From a virus, in IMG/VR virus record IMGVR_UViG_3300009514_000001, positions 62,001-126,000 of that record: 64,000 nt of DNA; one strand, given 5' to 3'. Both the position numbers and the translations under genes were made by a program. Below the pieces are notes generated by a model. The model was not told the DNA's origin. It saw only the letters and a list, made by a program, of their open reading frames with translations, and ran no database searches. Each line of letters begins with the position of its first letter. Within the stretch, counting starts at the first letter, position 1. This document shows positions 15,833 to 24,900 of this stretch, piece after piece.

Positions 15833-16228
15833 CTACTGGCTTTCCTCAGGACCATCCTTCCCCCTCAAGCTCGTGGCGACCCCGAGACTGGCATTGATTT
15901 TGGCAATTCGGACAAATTTGTCGAGGGAGGCCTGACCCAGAATTGTGCCCGTTTGGACAAACCCGCTGACGATGATGATCCCCATCATCAGGCCCCATGC
16001 AAGGACAGAAAGATCCCGCCCATACACGAACAGCATGGCAGCCAGAATGGCCTTCCACCCCGCCTCTGCGATAAGGTAGGCAATGAACTTTTTGCTACTC
16101 AGAGGGGACTTCTCAAAGTTGTGGCCCTGTTCGTCCTCGGACTCTGGCCCGGGCTCCACCTCGTCGACGACGATATCGATGTCGTCGGGGTCCACCATCT
16201 CTGGGTCCATCGGTTCGTGGTCTGACAT
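15833..16228 (-). CDS. Small membrane protein with two predicted helices (131 aa)
   Basis: It starts at ATG 16228, sharing one base with the upstream stop (TGATG). The first ~50 residues are very acidic (MSDHEPMDPEMVDPDDIDIV). Two hydrophobic segments follow (about residues 65-80, ILAAMLFVYG, and 83-102, LAWGLMMGIIIVSGFVQTG), then a basic tail. The layout would fit a holin or another phage membrane protein, but no lysis gene is adjacent, so function stays open. The longer frame back to 16543 is antisense-like and inside the neighbour, so it is rejected. Confidence 0.65.
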   Translation of the reverse strand: MSDHEPMDPEMVDPDDIDIVVDEVEPGPESEDEQGHNFEKSPLSSKKFIAYLIAEAGWKAILAAMLFVYGRDLSVLAWGLMMGIIIVSGFVQTGTILGQASLDKFVRIAKINASLGVATSLRGKDGPEESQ

Positions 16229-16680
16229 CAGGGTCCTCCGAAGTATCCACCGCGAGGACCAGTGGTGCGGATGCCAACCGTGTTGAACTTGCGCATGAGG
16301 TCGTCCGCTTCGTCGCGGGTGTCCTTGGCAGGTGTGAACACGAACGGACAGCGGGTGCGCAGATTGTTGAGTCTGTCCTGCTCTTGAGGCAGGAGACTGG
16401 GGAGAACCTTCTCGAAGTCCTCCCGGGCCTTTGCAATGGTCCGGAGTGCATGGAGGATGAACCCATCCTCCAGGTGCATGGGGTTGGCAGGGTCGCCGGG
16501 GTTGCCGGAATTGTCGACCCAGGGGGTCGCTTCCTGACCCCACGTCAGGGCGTAACGCTGAGCCTCGAACTCGGCCCGGAACACAGTCCCGTCAGTTACT
16601 GTCCACTGCGGTGCCCCTCTGAGCGTGTTCTGCCCAGAGTCGTTCACCCACCAAATTCTCGCCAAATCGTCCGCCAGCAT
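16228..16680 (-). CDS. Hypothetical protein (150 aa)
   Basis: Not recognised. It starts MLADDLARIWWVNDSGQNTL, with an AGGAGGGGG ribosome-binding site directly upstream of ATG 16680. The N-terminal half is beta-rich (QWTVTDGTVFRAEFEAQRYALTW in two parts) and the centre is helical (FILHALRTIAKAREDFEKVL). It ends in a glycine-rich GPRGGYFGGP. It is coupled to the membrane-protein gene by TGATG. Confidence 0.6.
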   Translation of the reverse strand: MLADDLARIWWVNDSGQNTLRGAPQWTVTDGTVFRAEFEAQRYALTWGQEATPWVDNSGNPGDPANPMHLEDGFILHALRTIAKAREDFEKVLPSLLPQEQDRLNNLRTRCPFVFTPAKDTRDEADDLMRKFNTVGIRTTGPRGGYFGGP

Positions 16681-16737
16681 ACCCCCTCCTCGGGCTCATA
16701 CACTGACGGACAATATAGAAAGAACCGCAGACCGAGG

Positions 16738-17784
16738 TCAGTCCTCAATAAGAGCGTCGAACTCCGCCTCAGACAACCCAGCGTCTTCCAGGGCCTGGTT
16801 GGGGTCGATCTTGTCGGCGGTGTCGAGCATCTTGCCCATAAACCCCCCCGTCGTCCTCGGGATGACCTGCTTGACCTGCTTCGGCGGAGGAGATTCTTCC
16901 ACGTCCTCTTCCAAACCCTCGAAAAACTCCTCTCCAAGATCATCGTCTTGGCTGTCCGTGTCCAGCCCGTCCAGGAGACCTTTGGGGGCCCTCTTGATGC
17001 CGTTGGTCCCGGACGTCTTGGGTTTGGGCTTGGATGTCTTCACAATGGCCTTCCCGTTGGGTTTGGGCTCCTCGGCCTCGGCCTTCTTGGGTTCCTCGGC
17101 CTCGGCCTTCTTGGGCTCCTCGGCCTTCTTGGGTTCCTCGGCCTTCTTGGGTTCCTCGGCCTTCTTGGGTTCCTCGGCCTTCTTGGGTTCCTCGGCCTCG
17201 GCCTTCTTGGGCTCCTCGGCCTTCTTGGGCTCCTCGGCCTTCTTGGGCTCCTCGGCCTTCTTGGGCTCCTCGGCCTTCTTGGGCTCCTTGGTCGCTTCCT
17301 GACGAGCCGCCTCCGCGACGAGGAACGCCTGAATCTCTGTTCGTACCCGGCCCATGTGACTGATGTCCACTCCCAATTGCCGGGCCCACTGACGAAGAGG
17401 CTCCATAAACATCGTCTTGTGGGTATAGGCCCTCTTGGCCGGGGGGTCGACCAGTGGAGACCTACCATCTTCCTGTGCGGGAACGGAAACGGCGACACCC
17501 TCAAGGATAACCCACAACAAACCATCCGCGTCAACTCGGATGTTTGTGCCTCCTTCGCTCTCCGCCGCCATCTTGGTGAAGGGATTGTTGGGAAGACCGC
17601 GAGTCGCTTCCTTGACCGCCTCTTCGAGTTGTCTCCGACACCGAACCAGGTTGGACCATATAGTGTGGGAGGTCGCCGGGTCGGGGTGGTAGGCCTTGCT
17701 CGGCGCACTCAAGAGATGTTGGGCCAACTTTTGAGGCAAGGGGCGGCGGTTGCCACCATCGCGGTCATCGTCATCATCGCTCAT
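16738..17784 (-). CDS. Hypothetical protein with EEPKKA repeats (348 aa)
   Basis: ATG 17784 follows the upstream stop by 4 bp and has AGGGGGG as ribosome-binding site. The frame back to 17862 reads through that neighbour and is rejected. Domains in order: an acidic start (MSDDDDDRDGG); a globular N-terminal region of ~165 residues with a Lys/Arg-rich helix; about 75 residues of EEPKKA/EAEEPKKA repeats; a basic NGKAIVKTSKPKPKTSG stretch; and an acidic helical tail ending DALIED. The repeats probably form a charged spacer. The ends could be protein-binding modules. No family is recognised. Confidence 0.65.
   Translation of the reverse strand: MSDDDDDRDGGNRRPLPQKLAQHLLSAPSKAYHPDPATSHTIWSNLVRCRRQLEEAVKEATRGLPNNPFTKMAAESEGGTNIRVDADGLLWVILEGVAVSVPAQEDGRSPLVDPPAKRAYTHKTMFMEPLRQWARQLGVDISHMGRVRTEIQAFLVAEAARQEATKEPKKAEEPKKAEEPKKAEEPKKAEEPKKAEAEEPKKAEEPKKAEEPKKAEEPKKAEEPKKAEAEEPKKAEAEEPKPNGKAIVKTSKPKPKTSGTNGIKRAPKGLLDGLDTDSQDDDLGEEFFEGLEEDVEESPPPKQVKQVIPRTTGGFMGKMLDTADKIDPNQALEDAGLSEAEFDALIED
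17066..17287 (-). repeat. 18-bp in-frame repeat array encoding EEPKKA
   Basis: About eleven units of an 18-bp sequence encode EEPKKA. Two-codon insertions (EA) occur at three places, and single-base differences (GAG/GAA, CCC) distinguish blocks. The pattern suggests growth by slippage or unequal recombination. Both strands stay open through the array because the unit length is a multiple of three. Confidence 0.9.
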
Positions 17785-17788
17785 GACA

Positions 17789-18274
17789 TCAACCCCCCTC
17801 AAGCTCGAAAGACACCCTCTCCAACTCGACGAACTCCCCTTCGACGAAGGACACGCGCCCACTGACGTTCATCCGGAAGGGACGGGACTTCTTGAACTGC
17901 TCGATGAGGCGGGTGTCCGTCAGCCGGAACCCTCCGCGCCAACCGAGAAGACTGGCATACAGGAAATCCAAGGCGGTAGGCTCGGAAATCTCGGCCACAT
18001 GACAGACTAGAAGGGGAACGTCCTTGACGTCGGCCCCTCGCTCAGGAACCTCGATCTTGCCCTCCGAGGCCTTCAGGCGTGACCTAGCTTCCAGGTAGTC
18101 GGCCTGGAAGCGGAGACTCTCCTGTTCCCCCTTCGAGAGTCCAGTCCCCTGCGCAATCTTGTCGACGTACAGGGTCTCAATCCGCATGTCCGGGTAGGAC
18201 TCCAGCGCCCACGCCAGGCGGGGGTTGTCCGAAGCCCAGGATTCGTACGCCTCAGTTTTCTTCATGTCACTCAA
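17789..18274 (-). CDS. Hypothetical protein (161 aa)
   Basis: Not recognised. I favour the TTG start at 18274, because AGGAGG lies five bases upstream. The ATG at 18265 would place that site 14 bases away. The N-terminal half is helical (LSKGEQESLRFQADYLEARS) and the C-terminal half is beta-rich (VPLLVCHVAEISEP, then RVSFVEGEFVELERVSFEL). It directly precedes the EEPKKA-repeat gene. Confidence 0.6.
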   Translation of the reverse strand: MSDMKKTEAYESWASDNPRLAWALESYPDMRIETLYVDKIAQGTGLSKGEQESLRFQADYLEARSRLKASEGKIEVPERGADVKDVPLLVCHVAEISEPTALDFLYASLLGWRGGFRLTDTRLIEQFKKSRPFRMNVSGRVSFVEGEFVELERVSFELEGG

Positions 18275-18337
18275 GGTCGCCTCCTTTCGACGGTTCTCTA
18301 GCCTTTCATACGACCGGCGAGACCAGAGTGGACCCCC

Positions 18338-19144
18338 CTAGTCTCCGAACAGGTCCAGAATTCCGAAGGAGTCCTCCGGACGAGTCCGCGTCGACGGCAC
18401 ATGGGGAGCACGTCTCCCATAGGCGGTTAGGGCGTCTTTTTCGACGTCGAATCCGATGAATCTGCGCCCCAGACCCTCCGCAGCGACCAGGGTGGTCCCG
18501 CTGCCGGCAAAGGGGTCGACGACGATATCACCGGGATGACTCGCCTGTCGAATCATGACCTCCATCAGCTCAACCGGCTTCTGGGTCGGATAGAGATCGT
18601 CGCCTCGGGGGGCCTTGAAAGGGAGGACATCCCGCACACCTCTGTCCTCCGCCATAGGACGCTTGCCTTTCTCGGCGAAGAGAATCATCTCGTAGGACCC
18701 CCGGTACGGGTACCCCATGCCCATTGAGCCTTCGGAAAGGACGGCCCCTCCCATTGAACCACAGACAGAGCACTCGGTACCGCTCATCCTCCCAACCTTC
18801 TGCCAGATGAGAGGCTTGCGCAGCTCGAATCCCACCTCCAGAACCATCGGGACCATGGCCAAGAAGGCCTGGTACTCGCACATGATGTACAGGTGCGTCT
18901 TGTTCTTGAGGACCCGATAACACTCCCGAAGCACCTCTTCCAGGTACTCGGCCGGGACCACCGGGAACCACTTGTTCGAGCTTCCCTTCGACTCCTTCAG
19001 TCGGGTCGTCGTGCCCAGGGCCCGCCACTTCTCCATCGAGTCGTAGGCCGGGTCCATGAGGATGAGATCGACCACCCCGTCGTCCAGGGAGCGGAGACCC
19101 TCCAGGGCTCCTATGAGGTGCATTCGGTCCAGTTTGAGACTCAT
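18338..19144 (-). CDS. Beta-class DNA (N4-cytosine/N6-adenine) methyltransferase with C-terminal ILDLFGD
   Basis: 268 aa. Motif IV DPAY (residues 31-34, a DPPY variant) precedes the SAM-binding FAGSGTT (about 212-218). That is the beta-class order of exocyclic-amino methyltransferases. A CSVCG pair (about residues 126-130) may bind zinc. TQKP before the SAM motif is typical. It probably methylates phage DNA to evade restriction or marks DNA for regulation. No restriction endonuclease is beside it. The tail GILDLFGD is nearly identical to the ends of the recognition protein at 34551 and its decayed copy, and resembles the bacterial sliding-clamp motif QL(S/D)LF. ATGA links it to the upstream gene. 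Confidence 0.88.
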   Translation of the reverse strand: MSLKLDRMHLIGALEGLRSLDDGVVDLILMDPAYDSMEKWRALGTTTRLKESKGSSNKWFPVVPAEYLEEVLRECYRVLKNKTHLYIMCEYQAFLAMVPMVLEVGFELRKPLIWQKVGRMSGTECSVCGSMGGAVLSEGSMGMGYPYRGSYEMILFAEKGKRPMAEDRGVRDVLPFKAPRGDDLYPTQKPVELMEVMIRQASHPGDIVVDPFAGSGTTLVAAEGLGRRFIGFDVEKDALTAYGRRAPHVPSTRTRPEDSFGILDLFGD

Positions 19145-19647
19145 GAGGACCTCTCGGGACAGGTGGACTTGTCAGCGGCGGCCTTCCGGATTCTCATCGC
19201 GGCTTCGAGCTGGTGTACGTTCCAGTCGTCGAGGCCACAGGTATTCTCCGTGCCGGGATTGTAGAAGAAGCACTGAGGACACTGCGCCGTCCTCCAGGCC
19301 GTCGCTCCCATCGCTCCCATAATACGCATCCTCTCCTCCTTGAGTTGGTCCGTCTCCGGCTGTCCATACACTTGGACCAAACACCCACGATTCGTCAAGA
19401 GGCCCTCAAGACGAGCCGTCTGAGCGGCCGTGAGAACTACCTTCCAAAGGGTGAACCCGCCGTCATGGACCAGGGGAGGCCCGTTGGATACCTCCAAGGC
19501 CGTGGGCTCGCCTCCCGCGACCTGAAAGGTCCATAGACGCTGGCGCTGCTCCCCGTCGGCCATCACCGGCAAACCAGTGAAGGGGTCGGTCACGAACTTG
19601 TTGTCGTTAGACGTCACTAACCACACCGGTGGAGGGATGCCGACCAC
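19141..19647 (-). CDS. Hypothetical protein with Cys cluster (168 aa)
   Basis: Not recognised. It has a beta-rich N-terminal region (RLWTFQVAGGEPTALEV) and a C-terminal CPQCFFYNPGTENTCG at about residues 122-137 that could bind zinc, followed by a helix. The ATG at 19647 gives a 31-bp overlap with the upstream gene. A GTG nearer that gene's stop is an alternative start. ATGA overlap couples it to the methyltransferase. Confidence 0.6.
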   Translation of the reverse strand: MVGIPPPVWLVTSNDNKFVTDPFTGLPVMADGEQRQRLWTFQVAGGEPTALEVSNGPPLVHDGGFTLWKVVLTAAQTARLEGLLTNRGCLVQVYGQPETDQLKEERMRIMGAMGATAWRTAQCPQCFFYNPGTENTCGLDDWNVHQLEAAMRIRKAAADKSTCPERSS

Positions 19648-20720
19648 CCGACCTGGCGGTCCGAGTATCTATCCACCGTTCCTAGGCGAAGGACCACCGA
19701 CCCTGTGGCCTCCGGAAGACCCTGAACCAGGTTGGTGTGGAGGGCCGAGATGGCGGTACCCAGGGGGGAGAACTTGGACTGAATCTTCCGGGAAACGATG
19801 GTCATCGTCCACTCGGCTGACGAGACCACCGCATCACCCTGAGCGGCCCCGGAGACCACCTTGACACCACTCGCCAGGAGACGGTCCGTCAGGTGTTTGC
19901 GTAGAGCTGGGAGGCTGCTGCGGCGACCTTGGGTCGTCCCTACTGCCGCGAAGGCAAACTTCTCGCTCTCCCCCTCCGACAAGCTCGCCAGAGCACTCCC
20001 CGTCGAAGACTCGACTCGGCGAAGGGCCGGCAAACGACCTCTCTCATACCCCTGGGGGTCCGTCGCCGGATTCTCCCTGACAGTCATCTTCCCTGGAGGA
20101 GACTTCACCAGGTTGCCGAACCTGTCGACCTCTGGAGCCTCCTCGATTTGGGCCGCCTGGGACACTTCCTGCTCTAGGGCGTGCTGGATCTCGTCGGAGG
20201 CTGTGCTGAGCATCGAGCCGATGGCTACTGGGTTCAGAGCATCCGTCTCCACAGGGACGGCTGGTGTCGCCTGTCGAGGCATGGGGCCGTGACGAAGCTC
20301 CGGGGCGTCCCCGTCGAACTGGAGCCTCTCCATCATCCTGGCCATGTACATGGGATGGCCTTGAGGGAGACGCTCCGGGTTAGGCTGGAACAGGACAGAG
20401 CTAGGGTCTTGCAGGTCCGGCGGGGCCGAGGGCGCGGCAAGGTTGTGTCCCGTCGGTCTCGGACCGACGAAGTCCGCCTCGGACAACATATCCGTCACCT
20501 CCGGGCAGAGGGCGAGCTGGGCCAGCTCCATCATCGCGTCGCGCATGTTCAGCTCACCGGACTGGATGCGCTCCGCAATGGGCTTGGTCTTGTCTGCCAG
20601 GACCTTGAGATTCGGGTTGGCCTCGACGGCCTTCTCAAGGGCCTCGACATAGGTTCCGAGGTCGGCGTCCTCCATAAGAAGCTGCTGAAGGGCGAGTTCT
20701 GGTCGTTCGATGTCAGTCAT
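19617..20720 (-). CDS. Hypothetical protein (367 aa)
   Basis: Not recognised. It starts MTDIERPELALQQLLMEDAD. The N-terminal ~90 residues are helical and acidic. A Pro-rich linker with a MERLQFDGD segment follows. The C-terminal ~140 residues look globular: RRSSLPALRKHLTDRLLAS, then VSSAEWTMTIVSRKIQ and SVVLRLGTVDRYSDRQVGW. It overlaps the SWIM-finger gene by 8 bp. Confidence 0.55.
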   Translation of the reverse strand: MTDIERPELALQQLLMEDADLGTYVEALEKAVEANPNLKVLADKTKPIAERIQSGELNMRDAMMELAQLALCPEVTDMLSEADFVGPRPTGHNLAAPSAPPDLQDPSSVLFQPNPERLPQGHPMYMARMMERLQFDGDAPELRHGPMPRQATPAVPVETDALNPVAIGSMLSTASDEIQHALEQEVSQAAQIEEAPEVDRFGNLVKSPPGKMTVRENPATDPQGYERGRLPALRRVESSTGSALASLSEGESEKFAFAAVGTTQGRRSSLPALRKHLTDRLLASGVKVVSGAAQGDAVVSSAEWTMTIVSRKIQSKFSPLGTAISALHTNLVQGLPEATGSVVLRLGTVDRYSDRQVGWSASLHRCG

Positions 20721-21678
20721 CTTTCTTCCCCACTGTGATACGGACCCCAGACTCTACCTTGCGGACCGCGTTCTTCGGACTCCAAGGGTCTCCGCTCGGG
20801 AGAAGGCTCCGGGCAGGACCTCCGTCGACCATCTGGCCACCAGGATGAACCGGAACGTTCTGGAGACGTGGTGGCTGGCGTGGTTCCGAAGGACTGGGAG
20901 GTGTCTGTGGTGACGGGGACCTCTCGGGCTCCGATTCCTGGGATGGCTTCGGAGGTGCCGGAGCGTAGAACGGGTCGCCCAGGTCCTTCACCTGGTCCTG
21001 GAACTGCGCCTGACGGGTAAGGATACGCTCAGCCCACGAAAGGTGCTTGCACTTGCGGTCGTACTTCCCGGCATTGCAGGTACAGGCGACGGCCTTGCCG
21101 TCGTCGTCGAGGCTGACCTCGTAGATGGTCCCAGGATTGGACTCGGACTCGACCTCGATGACCCGATACTCCGGACCCTCGTCGTCCTCGACGGGGACGG
21201 GAACAGGAGCCTCGCCTTCGGTCTCCTCGTCGTGGCTGGGACCCGAGCCGTCCCCCCACTCCTTCCGGAGGGCTTTGACGGCGTCCTCGACAATACTCCG
21301 GTCCTCGACGGACTCCTCGTCCATGGGGAGGTGGTCGACGAGCATATCGAGGCCCTCGTCCTCGCCTGGAACCATCCAGTCGCCACGACGGTCGGCAACC
21401 TCCAGACGGATGGCCTCCCGAATCAGGGAGGGGAAGTCGATAGCACGCATGTGTTTCCAGCGGGGATCGTCCAGGGAGGCAGTCTGTCTCAGGGGACCGA
21501 ACATGCGGTCGACCTGGGTCCGCATGCGCTGTTCCCATTCGAGGTTCGCCAGCTTCGCGTAGTCACAGGTGTGGTTGCGGCAGGCCTGGCAGAAGGTCTG
21601 CCGAAGCTCCATCTCTGAGACCTTCTTCCCAGCCTGTTTGCTGAGGTCCTCAAGACACCCTGATGTCAGGTCCGGCAT
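20713..21678 (-). CDS. SWIM-type zinc-finger protein (321 aa)
   Basis: Around residues 188-212, YEVSLDDDGKAVACTCNAG followed by KCKH gives CxC(n)CxH, the SWIM zinc-finger signature seen in DNA- and protein-binding proteins. An extra cysteine cluster near the N-terminus (FCQACRNHTC, residues 29-38) may bind another metal ion. The C-terminal ~90 residues are a Pro/Ser-rich disordered tail. Its position next to DNA polymerase suggests a DNA-related accessory role. No catalytic domain is visible. Confidence 0.7.
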   Translation of the reverse strand: MPDLTSGCLEDLSKQAGKKVSEMELRQTFCQACRNHTCDYAKLANLEWEQRMRTQVDRMFGPLRQTASLDDPRWKHMRAIDFPSLIREAIRLEVADRRGDWMVPGEDEGLDMLVDHLPMDEESVEDRSIVEDAVKALRKEWGDGSGPSHDEETEGEAPVPVPVEDDEGPEYRVIEVESESNPGTIYEVSLDDDGKAVACTCNAGKYDRKCKHLSWAERILTRQAQFQDQVKDLGDPFYAPAPPKPSQESEPERSPSPQTPPSPSEPRQPPRLQNVPVHPGGQMVDGGPARSLLPSGDPWSPKNAVRKVESGVRITVGKKDD

Positions 21679-21927
21679 CGTCTTCTCTCGTCTTGTCTAT
21701 CTTCTCATCGAGAACGCGCAGGTGTCTCTCTTGCCTGGCAAGGGACTTCTCCTGGGCCCTGAGGGCACCATTGTGCACCTTACCGAGGGTGGCGCGGATT
21801 CGTTCCACGCGCCTCTCGACGAGACGAGCCCCTCCCTGCACTCAGCGAGGTCACCTGGACACTCGGACGAAGGTCCAATACCCAGAGCGGCCTCCAAGAC
21901 AGCTAGGCGTCTTTGGGTGTCATCCAT
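21650..21927 (-). CDS. Small coiled-coil protein, possibly one frameshifted gene or two overlapping frames
   Basis: Two frames share this interval. One starts at ATG 21927 within the polymerase end and reads gene-like for ~30 residues (MDDTQRRLAVLEAALGIG). It then degenerates into unlikely sequence (to 21697). The second, from GTG 21841 to 21650, is a convincing charged helix (LVERRVERIRATLGK, then LARQERHLRVLDEKIDK). A -1 shift near 21800-21840 would join them into one ~90-residue coiled-coil protein. No canonical slippery heptamer is seen, so a mutation, a sequencing error or two separate genes are all possible. Confidence 0.4.
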
Positions 21928-24900
21928 CCATCAACTCGACGAAACGACCGCGGTCGACCAGGACCGGCTCGGGGAACCATCCGTCAAGGGGTACCCCATC
22001 GGGGGCGAACAGCTCCAACCGGAACCCTTCGGGGTCGTGGGACCCTACGATGGCCTGGGCGATTCTCTCCCCCTCCTCCTCGTCTACCTTCGAGAGTCGG
22101 TACGGGATGACTCGGCTTTCCAGAGAATCCTCCGCGGGTCCCTTTGGGACTCCCTGGGAACCCGAATGGAACATGTCCCAGGCCCTCGCCAGAGCCGCTT
22201 TCTCCTCCTCTGTCAGAGGGTTCTCGCGGTCGTGTCTGCCGCTCTCGAAGTAAGGTTCGAGGGTCGGTGGCCACCTGATGTCCTCGAAGGACCCAAACTT
22301 CCCTTTGACGTCCTCAGAGTTTCCGTAGAACCCACGGACACGACGTAGGAGGGCCCAAATCTGGTCGTCGTCGAGCCCTGGCTGCTGAAGCTCTCTGCGC
22401 AGGCCGACAGCATACCGGAAGGCCGTCATGTTGTGTTTGACCGTCCAGTTCGGACCAAGCTCGACGTCCACAGTAAGGGGGACCGCCCAATTTCTGCCTA
22501 GGATGATCGGGTTGGATACCATCAACCCGGAGAACAAGTCGCAGGCTTCCTCAAGGATGTCATTGCGGATCTCAAACACCAGCTCATCGTGCATGGTGAT
22601 GATCATCCGAACCTTGTCCTGCCACTTTCTCCTGCGGACCTCCTTGTAAATGAGACCCATCGCCAGTTTGGTGATGTCAGCGCTCGACCCCTGAATCGGG
22701 CTGTTCACTGCGTTGCGTTCCGCCTTGGCCCGGATGAACCTCTCTTCGTGCTTGATATCGGGGAGCGGGAACTTGCGCTGGAACGCCGTGATGACGTAGC
22801 CGTGGTCCTTGGCGAACTTACGGGTTCTCTTCCACCACTCTTGGAGGGAGGTATATGCCTTCTTGAACTGGTTGGCGATGCGGTAGGCCTCGTTCTCACC
22901 ACACCCGGTGTTGCGGTGGATGGCCTTCGGCCCACCCCCATACGAGAGGGCGAAGTTGGCGCTGTTGTGGACCACCAGGCCATTGGTCCAGTAGACGTTG
23001 GGTTCCGCAACATGAAGGTCGACGACGTTCGACGTGCCAGCAGGCAGGATGACCCTGACCTTATTTGCCCCTGTCGCGGACTTGTATTCCTTGGCCTCGC
23101 GGAGACGACTCCGCTTCATCGGGTGGCGAAGATAGGCGTAGAGCCCCCAGGCCTGTGAGGCCCGAATGTGTGTCCGCACATACCACCTCTGATAGGTCTT
23201 GTTGAACGTCGGTTCCACACACGGAGTCATACCAAGGGCGTGACACACTGCGACCAACTGACCCGAGAACACGAAGTCCTTGGAGGTCCATGACATGCGG
23301 CCGTCCTCTCCGACCGTCCCATCCGTGTCGACCAGACCGCCGAGGAAAGACCACAAGGCTGTGGGTCCGCGACCCAGAACCCAGTCCGGAATCCGAAGGC
23401 ATCTCTTACCCTCGACTCCTTCGACGAGCCCAAGAGCAGACAGGAAGCGCATCGTGTGACGACTGCCCAAGTAGACCAGCTGGTCCTTTCGAGTCGGCAG
23501 GAATCCCACCTTCTCGCAGGACTCGACGATAATGTCCTGCCAGGTCTTGTAGGGCAGTCCGAGCTGGTCGACCTTGTCGACGTGGCCATGAGTGATTGAC
23601 ACGGAAGTCGACCCCTGCTTCGCCCCGTCGCCAGAGAACATGCCGGCGAAATAGGCCATGTCGGGGGACAATGACACCCCCATCTCAGGCAGGTTCTTGT
23701 AGGGTCGATACCCGACTCTACGCCAGGGTTTCGTCTCCACATAGGGAGTTCCAACGGGTTCTGCGAGGACATCGCCTGTGTCGAGGCCCTGTTCGATAGA
23801 CTTGAACGTCCCATCGGCCAGGAGAAAACGATGCTGAGCGGTACAGGTCAAGAGGCCTCGACGGGAGACCACATGGTAGACCTCTTGCTCCCCTCCCTGG
23901 TAGGTCTCCAAAAGACGCAGCTCATCCTCTTCGCCGTCCTGGCCGGTAAACACCGTCCCAGGATACTTGAGGAACGTGTCGGGCTCCTCCGCGAACTTCA
24001 AGGAGCCGATGCGCCGGAGAGCCCCGCTCATACCGAGGATGCTGTCAGGGTGGACGCACTTGCCCTGTTTCCTCTTTTCTTTCCAGTCCTTACGCCTCTG
24101 AGCGGACTCCCCGAAAATCTGAATGGCGGTCAGAGTGTGGATGTCCCCGATCTTGTCCTCGCCGCATTGGGGGCAGAAGAGGGGAGGGGCTGGGGGTGTG
24201 GTCTTGCCGTCTCCCCGGTCGAACTCCAGGTCACATGCACTGCACCGGAAAAACGCGTCAATCCACTTCTTCTCGCCGGAGAGATTGGCGGCCAAACGCA
24301 ACTCGACGCCACCGAAATCGATAGCGACCATGGTCCACCCAGTGGGAGCCACGATACACTCACGAATCCTCAGCAGTGCCGGAGGCCTATTGGTGTCGTA
24401 GGTCGCAGGCATTGACTGGAGGTTGAACCGGGTCCCCCCTGTCTTCGCCGGCTCCCTCTCTCCCTTCGAGCTGAAACGTCCTGTCGCTGTAGCGAACTGG
24501 CGGAACCCGATCTTGAGAGTGTTGTCGTGGCGGTAGGTGTCCTCGAAGATGGCGTAGAGCTTACCGAGGGCGTTCTGGTTGCCGCGCATCCACTTGATGC
24601 GATTGACGAATGGGTAGTCGTGGATTGAGTTCTCGATGACCTCTTCCAGGACTTCCTTGCCGGTAGCCACCTGGCCACTGGGGGTCTTCTTCAGACCTGG
24701 AACAGCCAGGTCCCACATGAGCGTCCCGAGCTGGGCCGGCGCAAGGACGTCGTAGCTGTCCTTCAGTTCGACGCCCTTGCGCGGGGGTGGTGCTTCCCGA
24801 GCAATCAGCTCGCCGAACTTCGGTGCGTCCAGGACGATGCGGAGACCTCCCTTTCCTGAGTGGTTGGCGACGGACACTTGGCCCGTCTGACACATCTTCA

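Noticed and set aside
17066-17287. Short regular repeats as a possible CRISPR array
   Set aside because: The units are contiguous 18-mers in frame with coding sequence and have no spacers.
16384-17865. 493-aa plus-strand open frame with GLLGF repeats
   Set aside because: The repeats are the reverse reading of the EEPKKA array, and the frame crosses two real minus-strand genes.
18338-19144. Complete restriction-modification system around the methyltransferase
   Set aside because: No endonuclease domain is found in adjacent genes, so the enzyme is treated as an orphan.
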